Shown here piece after piece: positions 1 to 8,313 of a stretch of 43,640 bases of DNA. The stretch's first letter is position 1, and each line of letters starts with the position of its first letter. The position numbers and the translations under genes were made by a program. The notes under the pieces were generated by a model. It saw only the letters and a list, made by a program, of their open reading frames with translations, did no database searches and was not told the DNA's origin. The DNA is from an uncultured Campylobacterales bacterium. GTDB lineage: Bacteria; Campylobacterota; Campylobacteria; Campylobacterales; CACVAW01. The stretch is taken from contig CACVAW010000009.1 in NCBI GenBank assembly GCA_902727925.1, positions 1 to 43,640 on the forward strand, written 5' to 3'.

Positions 1-48
1 TTTTTTACCTCTTTTTTTAGACATATTGGACACTTTTTTACAACTCAT
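1..48 (-). CDS. 5' end of an unidentified gene, cut by the window edge
   Basis: A reading frame enters the window edge on the minus strand. It can start at ATG 48-46 (MSCKKVSN...) or at the in-frame ATG 24-22 (MSKKRGKK). A GGGA about 10 bases before the first ATG is a possible ribosome binding site, while the second has no clear one. Only 16 codons are visible, rich in Lys and Arg. Such starts occur in transposase OrfA proteins and in many RNA-binding proteins, so no function can be given. Reality of the gene is uncertain. Confidence 0.3.
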   Translation of the reverse strand, partial: MSCKKVSNMSKKRGKK

Positions 49-134
49 TGTAAATAAATCCCTTTTAGACCCGATACTACAGGGCTTAACTTAACTTTTT
101 AGCAACCCAAAACCTTACTTTAACTCATATTTTA

Positions 135-151
135 ACTCTTTGAATAAGAGT
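135..151 (-). terminator. weak hairpin downstream of pyrD
   Basis: A perfect 6-bp inverted repeat (ACTCTT, 5-base loop, AAGAGT) lies 13 bases after the pyrD stop codon. It is followed on the minus strand by an AT-rich run but by no proper T tract. It may be a weak terminator at the end of the clpB-to-pyrD run; the stem is short and chance is possible. Confidence 0.3.
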
Positions 152-163
152 ACACTAATTCTG

Positions 164-1216
164 CTACTTTATATCTTGACCTATAGCTTTAGAAATATCG
201 TCATATCCATCATCTTCAAGAAGTTTTAATATGCCCTTATTTATATTTTTAGTTAGGCTTGGTCCTTCATATATAAAAGATGTGTATATTTGAACTAGAC
301 TTGCTCCTACTTTTATTCTTTTGTATGCTTCTTCTGCGCTATCTATTCCACCTATAGAGATAAGTGTAGTTTTAGTGTGGAATTCTTTTGCTATTTTTTT
401 GAAAAACTTATAGCTTTTTTGCTTGATTACTCGTCCGCTTATTCCACCACTTAGTCCAAGTGAGTTTTCTTTAACCTCAGGAAGTAAGCTATAGTCTATA
501 GATGTGTTATTTACTATAATGCCATTTGCTCCGTTTGATACAGCTATTTTACATATATTTATAGCGTCTTGGATATCCAAATCCGGAGCTATTTTTAAAA
601 GTATTGGCTTTTTTGTAAGTTTTTTGGCCTTTATAAAAAGCTCTTTTATAAACTCTTCATTTTGCAAATCTCTTAGACCTGGCGTATTGGGTGAAGAGAT
701 ATTTATAGCAAAATAATCAGCCTCTGTTGAGAATGTTCTTACCAGATATAAATAATCATCTTTTGCACCGAGTTCTGATGTTGTTTTGTTTTTACCTATA
801 TTTACACCTACTGGGATATTATAGTTTTTTAGTAGTCTTTGTTTTATTCTTCTTGAACCGTGATTATTAAATCCCATTGCATTTTGAAGTGACTTTTTTT
901 CTGGATATCTAAAAAGTCTTGGCTTCTCATTTCCGATTTGTCTTCTTGGAGTTACAGTTCCTATTTCAACAAACCCAAATCCAAATCCCTCTAACGGACT
1001 AATTAACTTTGCATTTTTGTCAAATCCAGCTGCTAGACCTACAGGGTTTTTGAAGTTTATACCTAAAATATTTTGATGTAACTTTTTATTATCTACAAAA
1101 AATATCTTTTTTAGAAGTGGCTTAAAAGGAGTTGAAATCCACATAAAAAAGCTTGCTATATTATGTGCTCGTTCAGGATTAAAAAGAAATAATATTTTTT
1201 TTATAATAATATACAT
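164..1216 (-). CDS. pyrD: Dihydroorotate dehydrogenase (quinone), class 2
   Basis: This enzyme oxidises dihydroorotate to orotate in pyrimidine synthesis and passes electrons to the membrane quinone pool. The 350-residue length is normal for class 2. An N-terminal hydrophobic and basic segment (residues 1-40) fits the membrane-associating helices. FMN-site motifs are visible: NPVGLAAGFDKN (57-68) and NISSPNTPGL (172-181). The second includes Ser175, the catalytic base that separates class 2 from class 1, which uses Cys. A GGI loop near residue 287 fits phosphate binding. The start ATG sits 2 bases after the stop of the upstream exonuclease gene, so the two are probably translated from one transcript. 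Confidence 0.96.
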   Translation of the reverse strand: MYIIIKKILFLFNPERAHNIASFFMWISTPFKPLLKKIFFVDNKKLHQNILGINFKNPVGLAAGFDKNAKLISPLEGFGFGFVEIGTVTPRRQIGNEKPRLFRYPEKKSLQNAMGFNNHGSRRIKQRLLKNYNIPVGVNIGKNKTTSELGAKDDYLYLVRTFSTEADYFAINISSPNTPGLRDLQNEEFIKELFIKAKKLTKKPILLKIAPDLDIQDAINICKIAVSNGANGIIVNNTSIDYSLLPEVKENSLGLSGGISGRVIKQKSYKFFKKIAKEFHTKTTLISIGGIDSAEEAYKRIKVGASLVQIYTSFIYEGPSLTKNINKGILKLLEDDGYDDISKAIGQDIK

Positions 1217-1218
1217 AG

Positions 1219-1983
1219 TTAGATATTTTCCTTAAATACTTTTGCGTAAGATTTGCTTTGGGGTATAAACTCGTTCATTATAGCAGTATACTCAGTATAG
1301 TCGTCTTTGGATATATTACCTCTTAATATTTCGTATTTAAGATATAATAAATAAGTGTTTAAAACATCACTTTCACAATACTCTTTAATCTCTTTTAACT
1401 TGTCTTCATAGTAGAGTTCAACTACTTGATCCCCATGAACATCAAACTTCCCAGGATGTCCAAGCATAAGAGATAATGTATCAAGATTAAGACCACGTAC
1501 AGCACCATAATCACTTACCATCTCAAGTAAATCTATATGGAACTTATCACTATATCTTGCTTTGTAGTTGTCCCATTTGGTTTTGCCTAGCGTTCTATCA
1601 TCAGCATTAAAATAAGCTGGACAAGACAACCCATATTTCATAGCTCGAAGCATAAGCATAGGAAGATCAAACCCTCTTCCATTGTAAGATATTAATTTTG
1701 GGTTGTGTTTATCAATAAAGTTCAAAAAATTTCTTAATATTGTCTCTTCATCTTCGCCATCAATTGAGCTTACTTTTTGAAATCTTCCATAATCATCACA
1801 AATAACAGCAGATATAGCAACACTCTTATGAAATACTACAGGCAAAAAGCTACTACTTTTAGTTTTTTCTAGTTGAATCTCAAAAGCTTTATTTGAAACC
1901 TCTTCATCAGTACCATCTATATCAAAAATCTTTCTAGCAAGATCTGCGTCAGGGATAGTTTCACAATCAAATATACATATCAT
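1219..1983 (-). CDS. Predicted 3'-5' exonuclease, PolB-like DEDDy family
   Basis: This is a 254-residue RNase H-fold exonuclease related to the proofreading domain of family B DNA polymerases, without a polymerase domain. The three exonuclease motifs are seen: Asp6 and Glu8 in FDCET (Exo I), YNGRGFDLPML at 100-110 with Asp106 (Exo II), and Tyr202-x3-Asp206 in EYCESD (Exo III, the DEDDy form). It should remove nucleotides from 3' ends using two metal ions; its cellular substrate is not established. It lies between the RhuM-like gene (12-base gap) and pyrD (2-base gap), within the same transcription run. No signal peptide is visible, so it is cytoplasmic. Confidence 0.88.
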   Translation of the reverse strand: MICIFDCETIPDADLARKIFDIDGTDEEVSNKAFEIQLEKTKSSSFLPVVFHKSVAISAVICDDYGRFQKVSSIDGEDEETILRNFLNFIDKHNPKLISYNGRGFDLPMLMLRAMKYGLSCPAYFNADDRTLGKTKWDNYKARYSDKFHIDLLEMVSDYGAVRGLNLDTLSLMLGHPGKFDVHGDQVVELYYEDKLKEIKEYCESDVLNTYLLYLKYEILRGNISKDDYTEYTAIMNEFIPQSKSYAKVFKENI

Positions 1984-1995
1984 AATAAGTTCCTT

Positions 1996-2826
1996 TTATA
2001 TTAATAATCTTGAGATCATCTCTACATTCATCTTTGAAAAAGCAAAAACTTTATTACCCAAATCTTTTAGACTAGCCCCAATATGATAAAGTGAGTTATC
2101 ATCAATCAATAAGAATCTATCATGAAATTTATTTGAAGTTTTTACTTCTATTTTATTGGGATATTGAAGACTATATTTCTTTAAATCTAATTTTAATTGT
2201 TTGCTTATACTCTTAGTATATATATGAATTTTAGCTTTTTTGTTTTTTGAAAGTAGTATTAGAGTTGAATCATCTATATAGTTATCTATCAGCACTATTG
2301 ATTTGTTGGCACTTTTAATTATATCAGACGCAAACTTATAAGCTTCAAATATCTGACCATTGTAAAATACACCTTGTTTTATTTCTAAGGTATTTTCTTT
2401 TATATGAGATTTTATTAATTTTACATCATCTTCTAAAGATAGAATTCTTTGTTGTGTTAGTTTCTCATTGTTTATTACATAGTTATTTGTAATATATTTA
2501 TGTAAAACTGTTGTAGCCCATCTCCTAAACTTTGTAGCTTTTACTGAGTTTACTCTATATCCTACAGATATAATTATATCCAAGTTATAAAAATTGACTT
2601 TTCTTTTTTTACCATCTTTTGTAACCTGTTCCAAAATGGAACAAGTTAAGTTTTTATCAAGTTCTTTAGTTTTATAAATATTATTAATATGTTTTACAAT
2701 AGCAGGTCTATGTACATTAAAAATAGATGCAATATTAGTTGTAGTTAGCCATACTGTATCTTTATCTAAAGACATAGTAAGTTCTAATTCACCATCACTA
2801 TATACAACTAAATTTTCGTTTTGCAC
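1996..2826 (-). CDS. RhuM-type DNA-binding protein with C-terminal PLD-like domain
   Basis: The N-terminal half (about residues 5-120) matches the RhuM/KilA-N-like DNA-binding family found on islands and prophages, with the pattern WLTTTNIASIFNV and later KATKFRRWAT. A short helical linker follows (125-150). The C-terminal part (155-276) ends in HDRFLLIDD at 235-243 and GASLKDLG further on. This fits one HKD half-site of the phospholipase D superfamily, H-x-K-x4-D, with Lys replaced by Arg237 (H235, R237, D242). The start is GTG, supported by AAAGGA 9 bases upstream. It is an accessory gene inserted between the NFACT and exonuclease genes. Its biochemical role is unknown; nuclease or regulator are both possible. 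Confidence 0.78.
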   Translation of the reverse strand: MQNENLVVYSDGELELTMSLDKDTVWLTTTNIASIFNVHRPAIVKHINNIYKTKELDKNLTCSILEQVTKDGKKRKVNFYNLDIIISVGYRVNSVKATKFRRWATTVLHKYITNNYVINNEKLTQQRILSLEDDVKLIKSHIKENTLEIKQGVFYNGQIFEAYKFASDIIKSANKSIVLIDNYIDDSTLILLSKNKKAKIHIYTKSISKQLKLDLKKYSLQYPNKIEVKTSNKFHDRFLLIDDNSLYHIGASLKDLGNKVFAFSKMNVEMISRLLI

Positions 2827-2874
2827 TATCTATATCCTTTGTTGTAATGAATTATACAAAACTTTATTATATAT

Positions 2875-4161
2875 TTACAAAAAGGGATTTGCTAACTCAT
2901 CTTTTAGCATATGAATAGACTTTTGATTTGTATAGTTTGTGAATGATCCATCTACAATTTTGACAAACTTTCTTTTGGTATAGTCTACTATATAGTCACC
3001 TGCTGTTTGTACGCTATACTCTACACATAAGTTTGCTCCAAGTTCTAGTACATCTTCAGGGACGTTAGTCTTATTTGTATGAAGTATGACATGAGTTGAA
3101 GGCAAACCTTGTAGGTGCATCCATATATCATTGGCTTTTGATGATTTTAATAGATATTCATTACCTGCGCTATTCTTACCATAAGATATTTTTAGTCCTT
3201 TATAGAAGATACTTTCTATATTTTGATTTTTGTTATCTTTGTTATTACTGTTTTTACGAGTCTTGAATAGTAAATAAAATTTATCTAGTTTTGTGATATT
3301 ATTTAGTAGTATGATTTTTTTATTTAAGAACTCTATTTTTTCGGCTAGATTTGAGAACTCTATATTTATATTTTTGGCTTTTTGTTTTAGTTTTTTGGCA
3401 CGAGTAAACATATCATTTATTGTTTTTGATAGTGGTTCGTTGTGTATATTTGATGTTGTGTTTATATTAGTTAGTAGCTCATTTGCTTTTGTGTATAGTT
3501 CATTTGATTCATTTATTAACTCTTCTTCGTCTTTTAGTTTGGATAGAGAGTTTTGAAGCTTTTTGATTTGATTTTTTAGAGTTACTTCTTTTGATTTTTT
3601 CAAAGAGTTTAGTTTGTTTTTTTCAAGATCTTGAAACCTATCTTCTAAATAAGACATAATATCAGGGATATTAGTCTCTTCATATTTAAAGCTTGGAACA
3701 TTGATAGAGTCCACTAATACTTCATCTTTTAGTATATTTCTAATAGAATCTTTGACAAACCTAAGTGCGTTTACTACTCTTTTTTCACTATCAAGTACTA
3801 TCACATTTGTAAACCTTGAAGTAAGTTCAATCTGAAGTGAGTAAATTTCAGTTTTATATGATGATTTTTTTTCTATATCAATTTTGAGTATCTTGTCACT
3901 ATTTACTATATCTATATTTTTTATACTCACTTTTGAAAAAAGTTTTTTGAGAGTGATATCAAAACTAGCATTAAATGTATCAAGTTCAAGTGCATTTTTT
4001 GTAGAGAATATATTACTATTACCTTTAGTAACATCAAAGTATATATAGTCCCTATTATCAAAGACAATAAGTAATAAATTCTCTTTAACTCTTTTTACTA
4101 GAGTTATATATTTGTAGGTTTTAAGGTTTTTTATTATGTTATAAAAAGTATTATATTTCAT
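2875..4161 (-). CDS. NFACT-family protein (RqcH/FbpA-like), short form
   Basis: NFACT proteins bind the large ribosomal subunit during rescue of stalled translation; bacterial RqcH adds C-terminal alanine tails. The C-terminal third here is a clear NFACT-R domain (about 300-428) with DIWMHLQGLPSTHVIL and a later AGDYIVDYT. A long coiled coil covers about 180-285. The N-terminal domain is shortened: the protein has 428 residues, against roughly 550-580 in Firmicutes RqcH. Where RqcH has an Asp-Arg pair needed for tRNA contact, Asp89-Lys90 may be the equivalent, but this alignment is by eye. The start codon directly follows the clpB stop codon, so the two stress genes are probably translationally coupled. 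Confidence 0.82.
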   Translation of the reverse strand: MKYNTFYNIIKNLKTYKYITLVKRVKENLLLIVFDNRDYIYFDVTKGNSNIFSTKNALELDTFNASFDITLKKLFSKVSIKNIDIVNSDKILKIDIEKKSSYKTEIYSLQIELTSRFTNVIVLDSEKRVVNALRFVKDSIRNILKDEVLVDSINVPSFKYEETNIPDIMSYLEDRFQDLEKNKLNSLKKSKEVTLKNQIKKLQNSLSKLKDEEELINESNELYTKANELLTNINTTSNIHNEPLSKTINDMFTRAKKLKQKAKNINIEFSNLAEKIEFLNKKIILLNNITKLDKFYLLFKTRKNSNNKDNKNQNIESIFYKGLKISYGKNSAGNEYLLKSSKANDIWMHLQGLPSTHVILHTNKTNVPEDVLELGANLCVEYSVQTAGDYIVDYTKRKFVKIVDGSFTNYTNQKSIHMLKDELANPFL

Positions 4162-6753
4162 TTAGCTCATTTGTTTAGAAATTTCTATTGTTATGTCATC
4201 TTCATTCGCGTCAATAGCTAAAGTTTGATTTTGCGTGATTTTACCTTCAAGTATCATAGTAGATAGTTTGTCTTCTATTGTGTCATATATAGCACGTTTG
4301 AGTGGTCTTGCACCATAAAGTGGATCAAAGCCTACTTTTGATATTAACTCTTTTGCTTTTGTGCTTAGTGTTATTTGTATGTTTCGCTCTTCAAGTTTTT
4401 TCTTTAGACTTAGTAGCAATACATCTATTATTTGTGATACATCTTTAAAGTCAAGTTGATTAAATATCACTATATCATCAAGCCTATTTAGGAATTCTGG
4501 TTTGAAACTCAGTTTTAGCTCATTTTGTACGGCTTTAAGTTTATCCTCTTCGTCTTTTATAGCTATTATCTTGTCACTTGCTATATTTGACGTAAGTACT
4601 ATAATAGTGTTTTTAAAGTCTACAACTACACCCTTATTATCAGTAAGTCGCCCGTCATCAAGGACTTGAAGTAGTATATTAAATACATCAGGATGAGCTT
4701 TTTCTATTTCATCAAAGAGTATTACTGAGTATGGACTCTTTCTTACGGCCTCTGTGAGCTGACCACCTTCATCATATCCTACATATCCTGGAGGTGCGCC
4801 TACAAGACGTGAGGCTGAATGTTTTTCCATATATTCACTCATATCAAACCTAAGCAAAAACTTCTCATCATCAAACAAAAACTTCGTCAATGTCTTTGCA
4901 CTTTGTGTTTTACCTACTCCTGTAGGACCCAAAAACATAAAACTACCTATTGGTTTGTTTATATCTCCAAGACCTGCTTTGTTTCTTTTTATAGCTTTTG
5001 AGATAGAAGTTATAGCTTTGTCTTGACCTATAACTTCTTTTTTGAGAACATCTTCGATATTAAGTATCTTTTCAACTTCACTTTGTTTCATCTTTGATAC
5101 ACTTATACCTGTCCATTTACTCACAATTCCTGCTATGGCATCTTCATCTACGCTGTTTTTAAGGAGTACTTCTCCTTTACTCATATCATCCCATTTTTGA
5201 TTGAGCTGGGCTTCTTCTTTTATTAGTGCTGGTATTTGACTGTATTCTATTTCAGCAGCTTTATTATAGTTAGCCTCTCTCTTTGCATTCATTGCACCTT
5301 GTCTAAGAGTATCAAGCTCACTTTTGATTTTTGCGATACCATCAAAGACTTCTTTTTCATTTTCGAACTGTGTATTTAGATTTTTCTCTGTCTCTTTTTT
5401 ATCTGCGAGTATTTTGTCTATTTCTTTAAGTCTTTTTTCATTTTTATTACTTTTTTCCATTTTAAGAGCTTCAGCTTCTACTAAAAGTGAGCTTATTTCT
5501 CTTTTTATCAAACCTAGTTTTGTTGGTTCGCTCTCTATTTGTATTTTTAGTCCAGCTGCTGCTTCATCTATAAGATCTATCGCTTTATCAGGCAAAAACC
5601 TATTTGTGATATATCTGCTACTAAGTTTCACTGCACTTACAAGTGCAGAGTCTTGTATACTTACATTATGATGAGCTTCAAGCTTTTCTTTTAGACCACG
5701 TAGTATTTGAAGAGCTTCGTTATTTGTCGGTTCATTTACAGATACCGGCTGAAAACGTCTTCCAAGAGCAGCGTCTTTTTCAAAGTATTTTCTATACTCT
5801 TTAAGTGTAGTTGCGCCTATAGTATGAAGCTCTCCACGTGCAAGAGCTGGTTTTAGTATATTTGCAGCGTCCATACTACCTTCACTTGCACCTGCTCCAA
5901 TGATAGTATGTATTTCATCGATAAAGAGTATGATATTTTTGTCACGTTGCACTTCTTTTATCACGGCTTTGAGCCTTTCTTCAAACTCTCCTCTATATTT
6001 TGCACCTGCAATGAGTAAACTCATATCAAGACTAATCACTTTTTTATTTTGTAAAGAGATCGGTACATCACGAGCAGCGATTTTGATAGCAAGACCTTCT
6101 GCAATAGCTGTTTTTCCCGTTCCTGGTTCACCTAAAAGTATAGGATTGTTTTTGGTTTTTCTTATGAGTATTTGCATTACACGCAAAAGCTCTTCATCTC
6201 GTCCAATCACAGGATCAAGTGAACCCTCTTTTGCCTTTTGTGTGAGGTTTATCCCGTATTTATCAAGTGCTTCATTTGTTTCATCTGCATTTTGAGAATC
6301 TATTTTTTTGTCTCCTCTAAGAGCGAGCAGTGTTTTTTCTAATTCATTCGTATCACAATGTTTACTAAAGAGTGCTTTTGTATTGCTGTTTTTTATATTA
6401 GCAAGTATCCAAGTATCATTAGCTATGAACTTATCTCCTAATGATGCCATATAGCCTTTAGCATTTTCTAAGGACTCATAGAAGTTTTTTGATAACTTGA
6501 TATTTTCTTTTGATATTGATGAAACTTTAGAAAGCTTATCAATCTGGCTTTTGATATCTAAAACAATAGCTTGTTTTGAAATGTTTAGCTTATCAAGTAC
6601 AACATTTAGTGTTGAGTTTGATTCATTTAAGTTTGATAATAAAAAATGTAAAGTATCTACCTCACTGTTTTTGTAATGAAGTGCTAGAGAAATAGAACTA
6701 TCTAGTAGAATTGACATTTGGTGTGTTAATTGTTCAAATATATTGTTTTGCAT
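4162..6753 (-). CDS. clpB: ATP-dependent disaggregase ClpB
   Basis: This is an 863-residue Hsp100 chaperone that threads aggregated proteins through its hexameric pore together with DnaK. Visible features in order are the Clp N domain (1-140), the first AAA+ module with Walker [10 protein letters not shown] near 208 and Walker B ILFIDEIH, a long coiled-coil M domain (about 400-530), and the second AAA+ module with Walker [10 protein letters not shown] near 608 and [11 protein letters not shown] as pore loop. The M domain separates ClpB from ClpA and ClpC. It is the first gene of the minus-strand run and has its own promoter (see 6785-6814), with a TAGGAG ribosome site just before the ATG. Confidence 0.97.
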   Translation of the reverse strand: MQNNIFEQLTHQMSILLDSSISLALHYKNSEVDTLHFLLSNLNESNSTLNVVLDKLNISKQAIVLDIKSQIDKLSKVSSISKENIKLSKNFYESLENAKGYMASLGDKFIANDTWILANIKNSNTKALFSKHCDTNELEKTLLALRGDKKIDSQNADETNEALDKYGINLTQKAKEGSLDPVIGRDEELLRVMQILIRKTKNNPILLGEPGTGKTAIAEGLAIKIAARDVPISLQNKKVISLDMSLLIAGAKYRGEFEERLKAVIKEVQRDKNIILFIDEIHTIIGAGASEGSMDAANILKPALARGELHTIGATTLKEYRKYFEKDAALGRRFQPVSVNEPTNNEALQILRGLKEKLEAHHNVSIQDSALVSAVKLSSRYITNRFLPDKAIDLIDEAAAGLKIQIESEPTKLGLIKREISSLLVEAEALKMEKSNKNEKRLKEIDKILADKKETEKNLNTQFENEKEVFDGIAKIKSELDTLRQGAMNAKREANYNKAAEIEYSQIPALIKEEAQLNQKWDDMSKGEVLLKNSVDEDAIAGIVSKWTGISVSKMKQSEVEKILNIEDVLKKEVIGQDKAITSISKAIKRNKAGLGDINKPIGSFMFLGPTGVGKTQSAKTLTKFLFDDEKFLLRFDMSEYMEKHSASRLVGAPPGYVGYDEGGQLTEAVRKSPYSVILFDEIEKAHPDVFNILLQVLDDGRLTDNKGVVVDFKNTIIVLTSNIASDKIIAIKDEEDKLKAVQNELKLSFKPEFLNRLDDIVIFNQLDFKDVSQIIDVLLLSLKKKLEERNIQITLSTKAKELISKVGFDPLYGARPLKRAIYDTIEDKLSTMILEGKITQNQTLAIDANEDDITIEISKQMS

Positions 6754-6778
6754 TTTAGTTACTCCTATTGTTTGTATG

Positions 6779-6814
6779 GGTAGAATTCTACCAAGTTTAG
6801 TGTGGTACTGTCAA
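6779..6814 (-). promoter_or_regulatory. clpB promoter with palindrome over the -10 box
   Basis: Reading the minus strand, TTGACA (6814-6809) and TAGAAT (6790-6785) are separated by 18 bases, close to the housekeeping sigma-70 consensus. The -10 box lies inside a perfect 14-base palindrome, GGTAGAATTCTACC (6779-6792), a good site for a dimeric repressor. It does not fit the HspR HAIR or CIRCE consensus that I know. Distance to the clpB ATG is about 31 bases. The promoter is seen directly; repressor control is inferred. Confidence 0.6.
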
Positions 6815-6878
6815 GGTTTAAGAACAGATTTTAATACTATTCTTTGGCTCCATATCACTATGTATAAGCCTAATAAGA

Positions 6879-6884
6879 TATAAT
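6879..6884 (+). promoter_or_regulatory. possible -10 box of rpmB
   Basis: A perfect TATAAT lies 68 bases before the rpmB start. No good -35 hexamer stands 16-18 bases upstream, which is common for promoters in this phylum. The assignment is tentative. Confidence 0.35.
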
Positions 6885-6952
6885 CCTCCATCAAAAAACA
6901 CAAACTAAAATTCATTTGATAAAAATGTAAAAAGTTAAACAAAGGTTTTAAA

Positions 6953-7141
6953 ATGTCAAGAAGATGTGCTATATCAGGTAAGGGACCTACAACTGGAAAC
7001 AATGTAAGTCATGCTAAGAATAGAACAAAAAGAAGATTTTTACCAAATCTTAGAACTATTAGAGTAACTTTAGAAGATGGAACAAGTAGAAAAATTAAAG
7101 TTTCAGCTAGTACTTTAAGAACAATGAAGAAAAATTCATAA
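6953..7141 (+). CDS. rpmB: 50S ribosomal protein L28
   Basis: This small basic protein of the large ribosomal subunit has 62 residues, the normal length for the family. The typical start [12 protein letters not shown] and the body [12 protein letters not shown] are recognisable. An AAAGG ribosome site stands 7 bases before the ATG. It is transcribed divergently from clpB and followed after 56 bases by the potassium channel gene. The stop codon lies inside an 8-bp hairpin (7135-7156). Confidence 0.97.
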   Translation: MSRRCAISGKGPTTGNNVSHAKNRTKRRFLPNLRTIRVTLEDGTSRKIKVSASTLRTMKKNS

Positions 7142-7156
7142 TCAACTTATTATGAA
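7135..7156 (+). terminator. hairpin over the rpmB stop codon
   Basis: TTCATAAT and ATTATGAA form a perfect 8-bp stem around a 6-base loop, and the rpmB stop codon lies in the left arm. There is no T tract after it, so it may only slow transcription or protect the rpmB mRNA 3' end. The function is inferred. Confidence 0.4.
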
Positions 7157-7165
7157 TACCTTTAG

Positions 7166-7198
7166 TTGGTTTGACTTATAAACAATAGGTTAAACCAA
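7166..7198 (+). promoter_or_regulatory. hairpin enclosing the K+ channel ribosome binding site
   Basis: TTGGTTT (7166-7172) is the exact complement of AAACCAA (7192-7198), and the right arm takes in the A of the channel start codon. The AGG ribosome site is in the loop. Folding could limit access of ribosomes to the start. It is a short, AT-rich stem and regulation is only inferred. Confidence 0.35.
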
Positions 7199-8313
7199 TG
7201 AAAATACCTTCTAACAAAAACTTCTCCTCAAACTCGAGATACAACGACTTCAATATATATTCTCAGTTTAGATTTTTACGAATCCCTCTATTATTTTTAA
7301 TATTTATTATTATGTTTGGGACGTTGGGCTATATGATAATAGATGACTTTACTATCTTAGATGCTTTATATCAAACATGTATTACATTTACTACTGTTGG
7401 TTTTGGTGAAGTGTATGAAATATCACCAGCAGGAAGACTTTTTACTATACTTCTGATATTTCTTGGCTTTGGTATATTTACATTCTCTATTGGGGTTATT
7501 GTAGATGTTTTTAGTAGAGGTAAAATTCTCTCATTTTTCAAGGAATACAAAATGTTTAAAAAAGTATTAAGACTAACTAATCACTATGTCTTGTGTTATC
7601 ATAACAATTACACAATCGAGCTCTCAAAGCAACTCAGAAAAAACCATATACCATTCATAGTAATAGACCCTGATCCGGCGATCAAAGAACATGCCATGAA
7701 GTACAAATATCCATACTACTTACAAGCTAATCCAAATAGTGAGCTTGCATTTAAAAGAGCAAATATATCATCTGCTTCATCAGTAATAACACTAGCCAAA
7801 CATATCACAGAAAATATAGCTCAAATATCACTTACAAGACTATATGAAAAAGAAATAGCTAGAGAAAAGTACCCCTACTATATAGCAACTTGTGCTATAG
7901 ATGATGAAGATATAGAAAAACTAAAAAAAATAGGTGCTGACACTGTAATATCACCTACTCAAATCACCGCTCAAAGAATAAGTGCAGTGAGTCTTAGACC
8001 AGATATGAATAGTATGATGGAAGAATTTTTGACTGACAATAATACTCCTATCGATATAGAAGAGATAAATATACCTACAAGGTCATGGCTAAGATTCAAA
8101 AAAATACCTTCAACATTCTTTAAAACAAGAACAAATGTAAGTATCATAGGTGTAAAACATCAAGACAAAAAGCTCTTACCTATGCCTAAAGATGATATCT
8201 TAATAGCAACAAACACAAAACTACTAATAATAGGCACAACAAAAGGTATAAGAGAGACCAAAATATTAGTAGCAAGAAGAGAATTACCTGAGGAGATTGC
8301 AATAGATGAATAA
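7198..8313 (+). CDS. Two-TM potassium channel with cytoplasmic RCK (TrkA-N) domain
   Basis: The protein is a K+ channel subunit of the MthK/Kch type. Two membrane helices (about 29-50 and 82-106) flank a pore loop with the selectivity filter TVGFG at 66-70. A Rossmann-type TrkA-N domain follows (about 128-245) and a TrkA-C-like domain ends the protein. The first Rossmann strand reads HYVLCYHN, which lacks the usual GxGxxG nucleotide loop, so ligand binding may differ from standard RCK domains. The gene overlaps argJ by 8 bases, so channel and argJ are probably co-translated, although their functions are unrelated. Confidence 0.88.
   Translation: MKIPSNKNFSSNSRYNDFNIYSQFRFLRIPLLFLIFIIMFGTLGYMIIDDFTILDALYQTCITFTTVGFGEVYEISPAGRLFTILLIFLGFGIFTFSIGVIVDVFSRGKILSFFKEYKMFKKVLRLTNHYVLCYHNNYTIELSKQLRKNHIPFIVIDPDPAIKEHAMKYKYPYYLQANPNSELAFKRANISSASSVITLAKHITENIAQISLTRLYEKEIAREKYPYYIATCAIDDEDIEKLKKIGADTVISPTQITAQRISAVSLRPDMNSMMEEFLTDNNTPIDIEEINIPTRSWLRFKKIPSTFFKTRTNVSIIGVKHQDKKLLPMPKDDILIATNTKLLIIGTTKGIRETKILVARRELPEEIAIDE

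Noticed and set aside
5900-6295. 131-codon open frame antisense to clpB
   Set aside because: It is the shadow of the first ClpB AAA+ module; no start signal or family likeness.
6779-6830. HspR HAIR operator (CTTGAGT-N7-ACTCAAG) at clpB
   Set aside because: Only isolated CTTG/CAAG pieces are present and they do not form the inverted repeat.
6811-7002. 63-codon minus-strand frame between clpB and rpmB
   Set aside because: It overlaps the rpmB start and the clpB promoter and has no ribosome binding site; translation looks random.
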